From the NCBI GenBank assembly GCA_020439505.1, contig JAGQSO010000174.1:1-40390 (forward strand): a stretch of DNA of 40,390 bases, read 5' to 3'. Origin of the DNA: Acidimicrobiales bacterium (GTDB taxonomy: Bacteria; Actinomycetota; Acidimicrobiia; Acidimicrobiales; Iamiaceae). Positions 1 to 8,710 of this stretch are shown in pieces. The notes beneath the pieces were generated by a model. That model saw only the letters and a list, made by a program, of their open reading frames with translations, searched no databases and was not told the origin of the DNA. The stretch's first letter is position 1. The number at the start of each line of letters is the position of its first letter. Position numbers and translations under genes: made by a program.

Positions 1-118
1 CAGTGCTCGAGGAGGCCGATGACCCGCCGTCATCGGCGGAGCAGCCCACCGTCGAGGCGATCACACCCACCGCCACCACCAGCGGAAGGAGGCGGCGGAC
101 GGGACGGGTTCGGGTCAA
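1..118 (-). CDS. Start of a lipoprotein, cut by the left window edge
   Basis: Only the first 39 codons are in the window. The TTG start at 118-116 overlaps the TGA stop of the di-heme gene upstream (TTGA), a classic translational-coupling overlap. The visible peptide has an arginine-rich N-terminus, a hydrophobic stretch rich in V/L/A, then a lipobox reading STVGC at residues 26-30, followed by an acidic and serine-rich linker. It is therefore probably an exported lipoprotein made with the DUF1111 and imelysin lipoproteins. By analogy with imelysin/DUF1111 loci elsewhere it could be a second imelysin or another iron-locus lipoprotein, but nothing in the visible part proves this. Confidence 0.7.
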   Translation of the reverse strand, partial: MTRTRPVRRLLPLVVAVGVIASTVGCSADDGGSSASSST

Positions 119-1548
119 AGGGACTCCAGGAAACTCAACAGGGCACGACGGTCGGCCGTCGACAGCTTGGCGAAGCGGTCACGGGCCGCCTGCGCCTCAC
201 CACCGTGCCACATCACCGCCTCGGTGAGGTTCCTGGCCCTCCCGTCGTGGAGGTAACGGGTGTGGTCGTTGACGGTTGGCACCAGGCCCACCCCCCACAG
301 GGGAGCGGTGCGCCATTCCCGTCCGCTGGCGTCACGGTCGGGACGGTCGTCGGCCAGGGCCGGTCCCATGTCGTGGAGCAGCAGATCGGTGTAGGGGCGG
401 ATCGTCTGTTCGGACAGGGCCGCCACCGGGTCGGGTCCGGTGCGCTGCTGGGGCGTGTGGCACGACGAGCACCCGATACGCCCGAAGGCCGCCTCGCCTC
501 GGTCGGTGTCGGCCTCGCGCACCGCCCGACGAGCCGGGACCGCCAACGTCCGGGTGTAGAAGGTGACGGTCGCCATCTGGTCGTCGTCCACCTCGGGCTC
601 ACCGCCGTTGGGCTGGGCGTTGCACTCGGCCTGGGCCGACGTGCAGGGCTGGTCGGGGTTGAGGGTCGAGGTGAGGCCCATGTCCCCGTTGAAGGCCCCC
701 GATCCCTGGGCTTCCACGGTCGGCACCGCGGCCTTCCATCCGAAGCGCCCCACCACCTTCTCCCCGTCAGCGCCGGTGACCCAGTGGACCCGACCCGAGA
801 TCCCGTCCCCGTCGGCGTCGTCGGGGTCCTCGGCGGCGGACAGGTCCTCTTGCGGAATGCCCTCCAGCAGCCCGGTGCCGAACACCCCGGGTGCGACCCG
901 GGGCGAGATCATGATGTCCTCGATGACCTTCCCCGTTGGGTCGACCAGCTCATAGGTGGGGACGGCGAGGGAATAGCGGGTTCCGTCGACGAAGGTCCCT
1001 GGCTCCTCGGTGGTCGAGATGCGAACCGACCCCTCGGGATCGACGCCGCGGACAGAGCGGTCCTGGAACTGGTCTCCCAACTCGGGATGAGGAACGGGCT
1101 CGCCGTCCTCCATGACACTGAGGCGCACCAGCAGTCCCCGCACTGGGTCGTCGACGTCGGCGGGAGGCTGACCCCTCCCGTCACGGAAGTGACAGGACGA
1201 GCACGACTGGGCGTTGAAGATCGGTCCCAGCCCGTCGCGGCCGGTGGTGGACGCCGGAGCGGTGACCCAGTTCCGGTTGAACAGACTGTTGCCGACCGCG
1301 AACCGCCGCCGCTCCTCCCCGGTGAGGCCGGGCACCGGCTGTTCGAAGGCACCGGCCCCGTCGTTGAACACCGTGGCAGCACCGCCGGAGCGGGCCAACT
1401 GTTCGCTGGTCAGGGTCTCGGTGGTGGGCGAGGGACGTGCTTCCTCGGACCCCTGGCTACACCCCGCCGTCACCGCCACCACGGCGCACGCCACGGCCAG
1501 AGCCCACCGGGTCACGGGACCCGGGGTTGAGCGGAACCGGTTGTCCAT
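115..1548 (-). CDS. Di-heme oxidoreductase-like lipoprotein (DUF1111)
   Basis: A 477-residue exported protein with a lipobox ending at Cys30 (VTAGC). Two c-type heme motifs of the form CSSCH lie at about residues 116-120 and 360-364, and the C-terminus has the family pattern around DMGP, REWRTAPLWG and LHDGRA. DUF1111 proteins (also called di-heme or thiol-oxidoreductase-like) resemble cytochrome c peroxidases and occur beside imelysins. The ATG at 1548 is preceded by a GAGG ribosome site. It lies 81 bases after the imelysin stop, with a 19-bp hairpin between them, and overlaps the next lipoprotein by four bases. It probably handles electrons at the cell surface, perhaps in iron acquisition; the substrate is unknown. 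Confidence 0.9.
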   Translation of the reverse strand: MDNRFRSTPGPVTRWALAVACAVVAVTAGCSQGSEEARPSPTTETLTSEQLARSGGAATVFNDGAGAFEQPVPGLTGEERRRFAVGNSLFNRNWVTAPASTTGRDGLGPIFNAQSCSSCHFRDGRGQPPADVDDPVRGLLVRLSVMEDGEPVPHPELGDQFQDRSVRGVDPEGSVRISTTEEPGTFVDGTRYSLAVPTYELVDPTGKVIEDIMISPRVAPGVFGTGLLEGIPQEDLSAAEDPDDADGDGISGRVHWVTGADGEKVVGRFGWKAAVPTVEAQGSGAFNGDMGLTSTLNPDQPCTSAQAECNAQPNGGEPEVDDDQMATVTFYTRTLAVPARRAVREADTDRGEAAFGRIGCSSCHTPQQRTGPDPVAALSEQTIRPYTDLLLHDMGPALADDRPDRDASGREWRTAPLWGVGLVPTVNDHTRYLHDGRARNLTEAVMWHGGEAQAARDRFAKLSTADRRALLSFLESL

Positions 1549-1573
1549 GTCCTACCTCGCTTGGGTCGGAGGT

Positions 1574-1615
1574 GCTGCCCCGTCCCCACCGTGGTGACGG
1601 TGGGGACGGGGCAGC
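1574..1615. other. Perfect 19-bp inverted repeat between imelysin and DUF1111 genes
   Basis: The arms are 1574-1592 and 1597-1615, exact reverse complements, with the four-base loop GGTG. No T-run follows on either side, so it is not a textbook intrinsic terminator. It sits inside what looks like one operon, so it may attenuate read-through or protect the imelysin mRNA 3' end. Confidence 0.85.
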
Positions 1616-1629
1616 CAGTGATCAGTTCC

Positions 1630-2886
1630 TCAGATCTCGATGCTGATCTCGAGACCGAGCGACGAGGCCAGGGCCGCGATGGCGGTGCCCTGGTCCTGGA
1701 GGTCCTCCACCAGGGCCAGCAGTTCGGCCCGGCCCGGATGCTCGTCGTCGCCCACGATCACCTGGTCGAACGGAGCGGGCAGAGCTTCGGCCGCCGCCAC
1801 GTTGTTGTCGAGCTGCTTGCGAAGATCGGCATCCACCTCGGGTGCCAGCTTGGCGACGACCTCCGACAGCGACGTCCCGTCCACACCTTCGTAATCGGCG
1901 GTGTAGGCGAGACGGATCCCACGGGCGTTGCCCACGATGTCGGCCAGGGTGTTGTCGGAGAAGCAGGAGTGCTCGTCCTCTTGTTCCTTGGACTCGTAGG
2001 GGACGGCCATGCGTTCGCCGGCCAACTCACCGGCCGACAGTGCACCCATGCCCCGCAGGATGTTCTGCACCGCGACGGTCGGCTCGGCCAGGAACTCCTT
2101 GCGGTAGGCGCCGCTGTCGGGGTTCCACTGGTCCCGCACCCCGGTGAGGTCGTTGACCAGCAGGTCGGCCAGCAGGTTCAGGTAGGTGGCACGACGCTCG
2201 GCGTTGGGGGCGGTCGTGTAGTCGGTGAAGGCCCGGTTGCCGGGGCCGTCGACGGAGGTGTCCTGGCCCCACAGCAGGAACTCGATGGCGTGCCAGCCGG
2301 TGGAGATGTTGGTCTCGCCGTCCTTCTCGTTGGCGGCCACCAGGACCTCGGTGGTGAGGGTGGGCACACCGGCCACGTCGTTGATGATCCCGCTGTCGGG
2401 GGTGTCGACGGTGTAGTCGATGTAGGACTCGTCGAGCGGCCAGGCGTTGATCTGGCCTTCGGGGCCGTCGTCGGGGTTGTCGATGGGGCCGTCATAGAAG
2501 CGGAACACCTCGGTGGGCCCATAGGTCTCGCGGGCGGTCACCCAGGTCTGGCGGGCGGCGGCCAGGGTGGCTTCGCTCGGGGTGGTGGTGAAGGCCCGGA
2601 TCGACGTCTGGAGCTCGGTGGCGGCGTCGACGGTGTCCGAATAGGCGGCGAACACAACGTCGGCGTAGGTAGTGGCCGCTGCGGTGGCGTCGGCCGGAGT
2701 GAGCGCGAGGGTGGCGGCCGGCTTGGTGGTGGTCGACTGCACGGCCTTGGAGGTGGTGGATTTGGCGTCGGAGTCGCTATCGCTCGAGCAGGCCGTCACC
2801 GCCAACGAGAGGGCCAGGCCGGTGGCGAGGGCCTTGCCCAGGCGGGTCGGGCGGGAGGTGGCTGTGGATGTCCGTGGGCTTTCCAT
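1630..2886 (-). CDS. Imelysin-family (peptidase M75-like) lipoprotein
   Basis: 418 residues from the ATG at 2886. A short basic N-terminus and hydrophobic stretch lead to a lipobox (AVTAC, Cys33), then a serine/threonine linker and the imelysin domain. The family motif GxHxxE is present as GWHAIE at about residues 197-202, within a helical domain typical of imelysin and EfeO-like proteins. Members are linked to iron or heme uptake and are anchored outside the membrane. The longer reading frame starts at 2925, but that start would place an IdeR-like palindrome inside the gene, so 2886 is preferred. A -10-like box TAGCTT lies eight bases before this ATG, suggesting a leaderless transcript. First gene of the run with DUF1111 and a third lipoprotein. 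Confidence 0.9.
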   Translation of the reverse strand: MESPRTSTATSRPTRLGKALATGLALSLAVTACSSDSDSDAKSTTSKAVQSTTTKPAATLALTPADATAAATTYADVVFAAYSDTVDAATELQTSIRAFTTTPSEATLAAARQTWVTARETYGPTEVFRFYDGPIDNPDDGPEGQINAWPLDESYIDYTVDTPDSGIINDVAGVPTLTTEVLVAANEKDGETNISTGWHAIEFLLWGQDTSVDGPGNRAFTDYTTAPNAERRATYLNLLADLLVNDLTGVRDQWNPDSGAYRKEFLAEPTVAVQNILRGMGALSAGELAGERMAVPYESKEQEDEHSCFSDNTLADIVGNARGIRLAYTADYEGVDGTSLSEVVAKLAPEVDADLRKQLDNNVAAAEALPAPFDQVIVGDDEHPGRAELLALVEDLQDQGTAIAALASSLGLEISIEI

Positions 2887-2892
2887 GGGCCG

Positions 2893-2906
2893 TAAAGCTA
2901 GCCTTA
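2893..2906. promoter_or_regulatory. IdeR/DtxR-like palindrome overlapping a leaderless promoter
   Basis: The minus strand reads TAAGGCTAGCTTTA, a 14-base palindrome with one mismatched pair, similar in character to DtxR/IdeR iron boxes. It overlaps a -10-like hexamer TAGCTT (2900-2895) that ends eight bases before the imelysin ATG. A bound repressor here would block RNA polymerase for imelysin and could also affect the divergent HTTM gene. The match to the 19-bp consensus is partial, so iron regulation is an inference supported by the gene content. Confidence 0.45.
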
Positions 2907-2983
2907 TGAAATGGCGTCGCGCCATCGCCCCGTCGTCGCCCCCGCACCATGCCCATGACCACCCGAGTCCCCGAGCCCTCGCG

Positions 2984-4501
2984 ATGACGGAGCTACCCGA
3001 GCGGTCCCGGTCGCTCCCGGTCGCCGGCCCGGCCGGGTCGGCCGACCGGAGCGAGGTTCCCGGGCCGAGAGGCTGGCGACGACGAGCCGCCCAACCGGTG
3101 TCGGGAGCGTCCTTGGCGGTGGTGCGCGTCGCCCTCGGGGTGGTGGCGGCGGCCAGCGCCGTGCGGACCCTGACCTACGGCTGGGCTGACAGCCTCTACA
3201 GCCGCCCCTCCCACCGCTTCACCTATCTGGGACTCGACTGGGTACCCCAGCCCGGCCCCGCAGGCATCCGAGTGCTGCTGGGGTGTGTGTTTCTCGCCGG
3301 GATCGGCCTGATCGTCGGTCGGGCCCACCGGTGGTTCGCAGCCCTGCTGCTGGTCTCCTTCGGGTGGGTCGAGGCCATCGACGCCACCACCTATCTCAAC
3401 CACTACTGGTTCGTGACCCTGATGGCAGCGCTGGCCGTCGTCGCCCCCCTCAGTTCGAAGGAACCGGTGGCTGCCGTGTGGGTGTGGCTGGTCCGCTTCC
3501 AGGTGGCGGTGGTGTACTCGTTCGCCGGACTGGCCAAGCTGCAACCCGACTGGTTGATCCATGCCCTTCCCCTGCGCATGTGGCTGCCGGCCCGGGCCGA
3601 CCTGCCCGTGGTCGGCCCGTTGATGGAGCTACCAGCCACAGCCCACCTGTTCGCGGTGGCCGGCGCGCTCTACGACTGCCTGGTGGTGGCGGGGCTGTTG
3701 TGGCGACGCTCCCGTCCCTTCGCCTGGGCGGCGGTGGTGGCCTTCCACGTGTCGACGTGGATCCTGTTCCCCATCGGTGTGTTCCCGTGGCTGATGATCG
3801 CGGTGTCCACGGTGTTCTGGGAACCGGACTGGCCAGCACGCTTCCGCGACCGCCTGATCCTTCTCGGCCACCGGTTCGGCATCGCTCCCAACTCGCCTCC
3901 GCCGTCCACCCCAGCCGTTGCAGCGCGGTCTGGGGCCACCGCGCTCGAGCTCCTCCGTCGCCACGACGTCACCTCCAGATCCCGGTCCACCGGTCTGAAC
4001 CGATCGTCGGCCACCTCGCCGACCTCAACGCCGAAAGGGACCGATGCCGTTCCCGTCAGCCGCTGGGCATTCGGCCTGGCCGTGACGTGGGCGGCGATCC
4101 AGGTGGCGCTACCCCTCCGCCACCTGGCCTATCCGGGGGATCACCGATGGACGGCCGAGGGCTACCGGTTCGGTTGGAACGTGTTGTTGGTAGAGCGGAG
4201 CGGCTCGGTGGCCTTCGAGGTCTACGAACCCTCCACCGGTCACCGCTGGACCGCGGATGCCGAGGCCCTCTACACCCCCAACCAGGTCCGGGTGATGAAC
4301 GGCGAGCCCGACCTGATCCAACAGGCCGCCCGCGAGATCCGCTCCGCCGAGGCGGAAAAGGGTCACCGGGTGGAGGTTCACGTCGACGCCTGGATGTCGT
4401 TCAACGGGCGTCCGGCCCAACGCTGGATCGACCCAACGGTGGATCTGGCCGCACAACCCCGCAACCTCTGGCCCAAGCCCTGGATCCTCCCCCGCCCCTG
4501 A
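2984..4501 (+). CDS. HTTM-domain membrane protein (vitamin K-dependent gamma-carboxylase-like)
   Basis: About 505 residues from the ATG at 2984. An alternative in-frame ATG at 2906 would add 26 residues and touch the iron-box palindrome. The protein has several hydrophobic helices between about residues 40 and 290, with the pattern of HTTM/VKGC proteins (TYLNHYWFV, then YSFAGLAKLQPDWL, and a conserved histidine in AFHVSTWILFPIG). After a variable serine/threonine-rich linker comes the soluble C-terminal part containing WTAEGYRFGWNVLL, which matches the WxxEGxRFxW signature of the family. The reaction in bacteria is not settled. Its divergent position next to imelysin and DUF1111 suggests membership of the same iron-responsive locus; this is inference. 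Confidence 0.85.
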   Translation: MTELPERSRSLPVAGPAGSADRSEVPGPRGWRRRAAQPVSGASLAVVRVALGVVAAASAVRTLTYGWADSLYSRPSHRFTYLGLDWVPQPGPAGIRVLLGCVFLAGIGLIVGRAHRWFAALLLVSFGWVEAIDATTYLNHYWFVTLMAALAVVAPLSSKEPVAAVWVWLVRFQVAVVYSFAGLAKLQPDWLIHALPLRMWLPARADLPVVGPLMELPATAHLFAVAGALYDCLVVAGLLWRRSRPFAWAAVVAFHVSTWILFPIGVFPWLMIAVSTVFWEPDWPARFRDRLILLGHRFGIAPNSPPPSTPAVAARSGATALELLRRHDVTSRSRSTGLNRSSATSPTSTPKGTDAVPVSRWAFGLAVTWAAIQVALPLRHLAYPGDHRWTAEGYRFGWNVLLVERSGSVAFEVYEPSTGHRWTADAEALYTPNQVRVMNGEPDLIQQAAREIRSAEAEKGHRVEVHVDAWMSFNGRPAQRWIDPTVDLAAQPRNLWPKPWILPRP

Positions 4502-4596
4502 GACTGGCCGGAACCGCTGCTTCACCTATGGAGACGCTCGCGCCAGTAGGACCCCACCGCATCGACAACTCCTTCACCGAAGGCTAGGAATCCCCG

Positions 4597-6936
4597 ATGA
4601 CCGCCGACCTGAATCGCTACCGGCTACCGATCGTGCATCAGGCACAGCCCGCCGACACCCCCGTCGATGCCCGGGACGCCACCCACCCCGATCCAGCGGT
4701 CCCGCTGCGACCACCCAAGGGAGCCCCCAACGTCCTCATCGTGCTGGTCGACGACATGGGGTTCGGCGCATCCAGCGCATTCGGAGGACCGTGCGAGATG
4801 CCCATGGCCGACCGAATGACGGCCGAAGGGACCAAGTTCACCCGCTTCCACACCACGGCACTGTGTTCACCAACTCGCCAAGCGCTCCTCACCGGGCGCA
4901 ACCACCATTCCGTCAACATGGGGGTGATAGCCGAGGTCGCGACCTCGACGCCCGGATACACGGGCGTCAGGCCCGACACCTGCGCGACCCTGGCCCAGGT
5001 TCTCAGGATGAACGGCTACTCGACCGGCGCGTTCGGCAAGATGCACCAGACCCCGCCTTGGGAGACGAGCCCTTCAGGGCCGTTCGACCGTTGGCCGACC
5101 GGCGAGGGATTCGACAAGTTCTACGGCTTCCTGGGCGGTGACACACACCAGTTCACCCCAGCGCTCGTGGACGGTACGACCCAGATCGAGCCACCTCGTA
5201 CACCTGAGGAGGGCTACCACCTCTCGGAAGACCTGGTCGATCAGTTGATCGGCTGGACTGCCAACCTCCACGCGCTCACGCCGGACAAGCCGTGGTTTGG
5301 GTACCTGGCGTTCGGAGCGACCCACGCACCCCATCACGCCCCGGTCGAATACCTGGAGCGCTACCGCGGCGCTTTCGACCATGGCTACGACCGCCAGCGA
5401 GAGATCACCTTCGCCCGCCAGAAGGAGTTGGGGGTCGTCCCGCCCGATGCCACGCTCACCCCGCCGAACCGCCACACCCCGCCCTTTGCTGACCTCACCG
5501 ACGAGGACCACCTAGTCGGCTGCCGATTGGTCGAGGCATACGCCGCGATGGCCACCCACACCGATGACCAGGTGGCGAGGCTGCTCGCGGCGTTGGAGGA
5601 CCAAGGGGTTCTTGACGACACCCTCGTCCTCTACATCCTGGGCGACAACGGTGCGTCGGCCGAGGCCGGCCATTACGGCACGTTCAACGAGATGGCCTAC
5701 CAGAACAACGTGCAGATGACGACAGCCGACATCCTCGGCCACCTCGATGAGATCGGAGGGCCTACCGCGTTCAACCACGTTCCGGCCGGCTGGGCCCACG
5801 CCATGAACACGCCCTACCAGTGGAGCAAGATCGTGGCGTCGCACTGGGGAGGTACCCGTACCGGCATGATCGCCCGGCTACCCGGCCGGGTGCCCGCAGG
5901 CGAGATCCGTTCCCAGTTCACCCATGTGATCGACATCGTGCCGACGATCCTCGAGCTCGCCGATCTACCGGCACCGCAACAGGTGAACGGCATCGATCAA
6001 CGTCCTCACGAAGGCACAAGCTTCCTCTACGCGATCGACGAAGCCGAAGCCCCGGAACGACACCGGACGCAGTACTTCGAGATCGCCGGGAACCGCGGGA
6101 TCTACCACGACGGATGGACCGCAGTCACCCAGCACATCCTTCCCTGGCCAGACCCCGGCTATCCGGTCCCCGCTCTGGCCGACGACACCTGGGAACTGTA
6201 CGGACCCGACGACTGGACCCAGTCGCATGATCTGGCCGCCGACAACCCCGCCAAGTTGGCCGAACTCCAGCAGAGGTTCCTGATCGAGGGAGCGAAGTAT
6301 CAGGTACTTCCCCTCGATGATCGCCAACGCGAGCGCTTCGACCCGAAGATCGCCGGACGCCCGGACCTGATGGCGGGACGAACCACGATGACCCTTCGTC
6401 CCGGTATGACCAGACTCAACGAGAACACCGTGCTCAACGTGAAGAACACATCCTTCACCGTCACGGCCACGCTCACGCTGCCCGACCAGCCGGCCGAAGG
6501 AGCGGTCATCGCTCAAGGGGGCCGGTTCGGTGGATGGGCCCTGTACTTCCGCAAGGGAGTACCCACCTACGCCCACAACTACGTCGGGATGCACACCTAC
6601 GTGGTCGATGCCGGTCGGCCGCTCGGCCCCGGACCCCACGTCGTACAGATGCGTTTCGACTACGACGGCGGTGGAGCAGGGCGGGGTGGTGAGGTTCGCT
6701 TCACCTGCGACGATGAGGAACTCGGAAGCGGCCGAGTCGATCAGACCGTCCCCGCTCTGTTCTCCTTCGACGAGGGTTTGGACATCGGCCTCGACAGCCT
6801 CGACCCCGTGGTGTCGGACTACGCAACCCCCAAGGGTCGCTTCACCGGCGTCATCGACACAGTCGTGATCGACATAGCTCCCGAGGCTCACCACGACGCC
6901 GATCTGGTAACTCGGGCGCTCTACCGCCGGCACTAG
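4597..6936 (+). CDS. Type I arylsulfatase, formylglycine-dependent
   Basis: A 779-residue sulfatase. The metal-binding aspartates appear in VLVDDMG (D52, D53), the modified cysteine in C90-S-P-T-R, and a further metal-ligand motif in LGDNGAS. The C-terminal 180 residues look like a concanavalin-type beta-sandwich (AVIAQGGRFGGWALYF onward), as in mycobacterial AtsD-like arylsulfatases. It would hydrolyse sulfate esters after Cys90 is oxidised to formylglycine. I see no signal peptide, so it is probably cytoplasmic. The start follows an AGGAA ribosome site. It lies 11 bases before a SulP transporter and close to a formylglycine-generating enzyme, so the three form a sulfate-ester module. Confidence 0.95.
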   Translation: MTADLNRYRLPIVHQAQPADTPVDARDATHPDPAVPLRPPKGAPNVLIVLVDDMGFGASSAFGGPCEMPMADRMTAEGTKFTRFHTTALCSPTRQALLTGRNHHSVNMGVIAEVATSTPGYTGVRPDTCATLAQVLRMNGYSTGAFGKMHQTPPWETSPSGPFDRWPTGEGFDKFYGFLGGDTHQFTPALVDGTTQIEPPRTPEEGYHLSEDLVDQLIGWTANLHALTPDKPWFGYLAFGATHAPHHAPVEYLERYRGAFDHGYDRQREITFARQKELGVVPPDATLTPPNRHTPPFADLTDEDHLVGCRLVEAYAAMATHTDDQVARLLAALEDQGVLDDTLVLYILGDNGASAEAGHYGTFNEMAYQNNVQMTTADILGHLDEIGGPTAFNHVPAGWAHAMNTPYQWSKIVASHWGGTRTGMIARLPGRVPAGEIRSQFTHVIDIVPTILELADLPAPQQVNGIDQRPHEGTSFLYAIDEAEAPERHRTQYFEIAGNRGIYHDGWTAVTQHILPWPDPGYPVPALADDTWELYGPDDWTQSHDLAADNPAKLAELQQRFLIEGAKYQVLPLDDRQRERFDPKIAGRPDLMAGRTTMTLRPGMTRLNENTVLNVKNTSFTVTATLTLPDQPAEGAVIAQGGRFGGWALYFRKGVPTYAHNYVGMHTYVVDAGRPLGPGPHVVQMRFDYDGGGAGRGGEVRFTCDDEELGSGRVDQTVPALFSFDEGLDIGLDSLDPVVSDYATPKGRFTGVIDTVVIDIAPEAHHDADLVTRALYRRH

Positions 6937-6947
6937 GTCCGGGTCGG

Positions 6948-8687
6948 GTGGACAGCGACGGCAACCGCGAGCCGAGCCTACGGAGGGGATCCTCCCTCAT
7001 CGCGCGCCCTCGACGCGATCTCGGATCGATCCTTCCCATCACGGCGTGGCTCCCCAAGTACCAGAGGGCTCGGCTCGGAAGTGATCTGATCGCTGGCCTG
7101 GCCCTCTCTGCCCTGCTGATCCCCGAGTCCTTGGGCTACGCGGGGATCGCTGGGGTGTCTCCCGAGCTAGGTCTGTATGCCGCTCTCGGAGCGGTGGTGG
7201 CCTACGCGCTGACCGGTGGAACCTCGATCCTCGTCGTCGGTCCCGCATCGGCGGTCGCCGCGCTATCGGCCTCGATCGTGAGCGAGTTCCGCGGCGACGT
7301 GGACCACACGCAGCTCATCGTCGGGCTCACCATCGCGTCGGGGGTCCTGTTGGTCATCGCCGGGCTTTTCCGTCTCGGCTGGATCGTCAACTTCATCTCC
7401 CAACCCGTGCTCCACGCCTTCGTGGCCGCGCTCTCGATCTCCATCATCGTGGGCCAGCTCGACGGCCTCGTCGGCATCGAGGTTCAGGGTATGTCGACGA
7501 TCTCCAAGCTCGTCGACGTGCTGGTTCAAGTTGGTACATGGCATCTACCAACCGTCGCAATCGGTGTAGGGGCGGTGATCGTTCTCATCGCACTCGAGCG
7601 GTTCCTGCCTCGCCTGCCTGCAGCCATCGTGCTGGTGGTGATCGGCATCGCCTTGGCGACGGCGGCCGACCTGGGCTCACAGGGCATCGCCCTCGTGGGT
7701 GAGATCCCCCACGGATTGCCCACTCTCGGGGCACCCGACCTCGGCGGAACCCGTTGGCTGGAGCTTCTGGGCGGTGCGATGGCGCTGGTCGTTGTCGGGT
7801 TCTCGGAGGGCTATGCCGCAGCATCGAACGTCGCCGCCACCACCGGGGAACGTATCGATGCCGACCAGGAGCTCCTCGCGTCGGGCGCGGCGAACCTCGG
7901 GGCCGGCCTGCTCGGCGGAATTGCGGTTAGCGGCAGCCTGTCGAAGTCGGCGGCATCCCAAGCCGCCGGTGCCCGAACCCAGATCACCAACCTGGTCGCG
8001 GGCGTGATCGTGGTCGCCACGTTGCTGTTCCTGGGGCCGATGTTCGAGCACCTCCCCGAACCCATCCTCGCCGCGATCGTCATCGTCGCCGTTCTCCGCT
8101 CGGCCGATCCGCGGCACCTCCTCCGACTCTGGAACGTGAACCGCCACGACTTCGCCGCCGGAGCGGTGACCTTCACCCTGGTGCTCGCGTGGGAGACCGT
8201 GCCCGCCCTGGCGGTCGGGGTGGCGATCTCACTTGCTTTCCTGGTTCGACGTGCCAGCTTTCCCGACGTCATCGAACTCGAGGTGGCCCAGGCGGGAGAC
8301 TCAGAGGTGATCCCCGATCCTCTGACGGCGGACCGGACCGATGACGATTCACCGGCCTGGGACGAGGTGGGCGTCATTCGGTTCGAAGGACCGTTGATCT
8401 ACGCCAACGCGGAGCGACTGCCGATGGCCTGCCGTGAGCTCCTGGATCGATCCCCCGGGATCTCCCGCGTCGTTCTCGATGCCGAGATGATGTCCGATCT
8501 CGACTCGACGGGTGCCGACACCCTCGCCGCCCTCGACGACGATCTCAACGAGCAGGGGGTCCGTCTCCTACTGGCGCGCGTCCACCATCGTGCCCTCCTC
8601 CAGATTCGACGCTCGCACCTCTCGACACGCTTCGACGACCGGTTGCACGACCACATCAGCGAAGCCGTCGCCGCCGCCTCGTCGTGA
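6948..8687 (+). CDS. SulP-family anion transporter with C-terminal STAS domain
   Basis: 579 residues starting at GTG 6948, 11 bases after the sulfatase stop, so probably co-transcribed. Residues about 25-430 are a polytopic membrane domain with the SulP signature region (GLALSALLIPESLGYAGIAG) and GFSEGYAAAS; residues about 460-575 form a STAS domain containing VVLDAEMMSDLDSTGADTL. SulP proteins move sulfate, bicarbonate or other anions. Next to an arylsulfatase, sulfate is the likely cargo, taken up or exported; the direction cannot be read from the sequence. Confidence 0.93.
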   Translation: MDSDGNREPSLRRGSSLIARPRRDLGSILPITAWLPKYQRARLGSDLIAGLALSALLIPESLGYAGIAGVSPELGLYAALGAVVAYALTGGTSILVVGPASAVAALSASIVSEFRGDVDHTQLIVGLTIASGVLLVIAGLFRLGWIVNFISQPVLHAFVAALSISIIVGQLDGLVGIEVQGMSTISKLVDVLVQVGTWHLPTVAIGVGAVIVLIALERFLPRLPAAIVLVVIGIALATAADLGSQGIALVGEIPHGLPTLGAPDLGGTRWLELLGGAMALVVVGFSEGYAAASNVAATTGERIDADQELLASGAANLGAGLLGGIAVSGSLSKSAASQAAGARTQITNLVAGVIVVATLLFLGPMFEHLPEPILAAIVIVAVLRSADPRHLLRLWNVNRHDFAAGAVTFTLVLAWETVPALAVGVAISLAFLVRRASFPDVIELEVAQAGDSEVIPDPLTADRTDDDSPAWDEVGVIRFEGPLIYANAERLPMACRELLDRSPGISRVVLDAEMMSDLDSTGADTLAALDDDLNEQGVRLLLARVHHRALLQIRRSHLSTRFDDRLHDHISEAVAAASS

Positions 8688-8710
8688 GGCTACGTCTCGA
8701 CCGTCAGCCG

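Noticed and set aside
2887..2925. Longer imelysin start at 2925
   Set aside because: It would put the palindrome and -10-like box inside the gene and add residues unlike a lipoprotein signal peptide.
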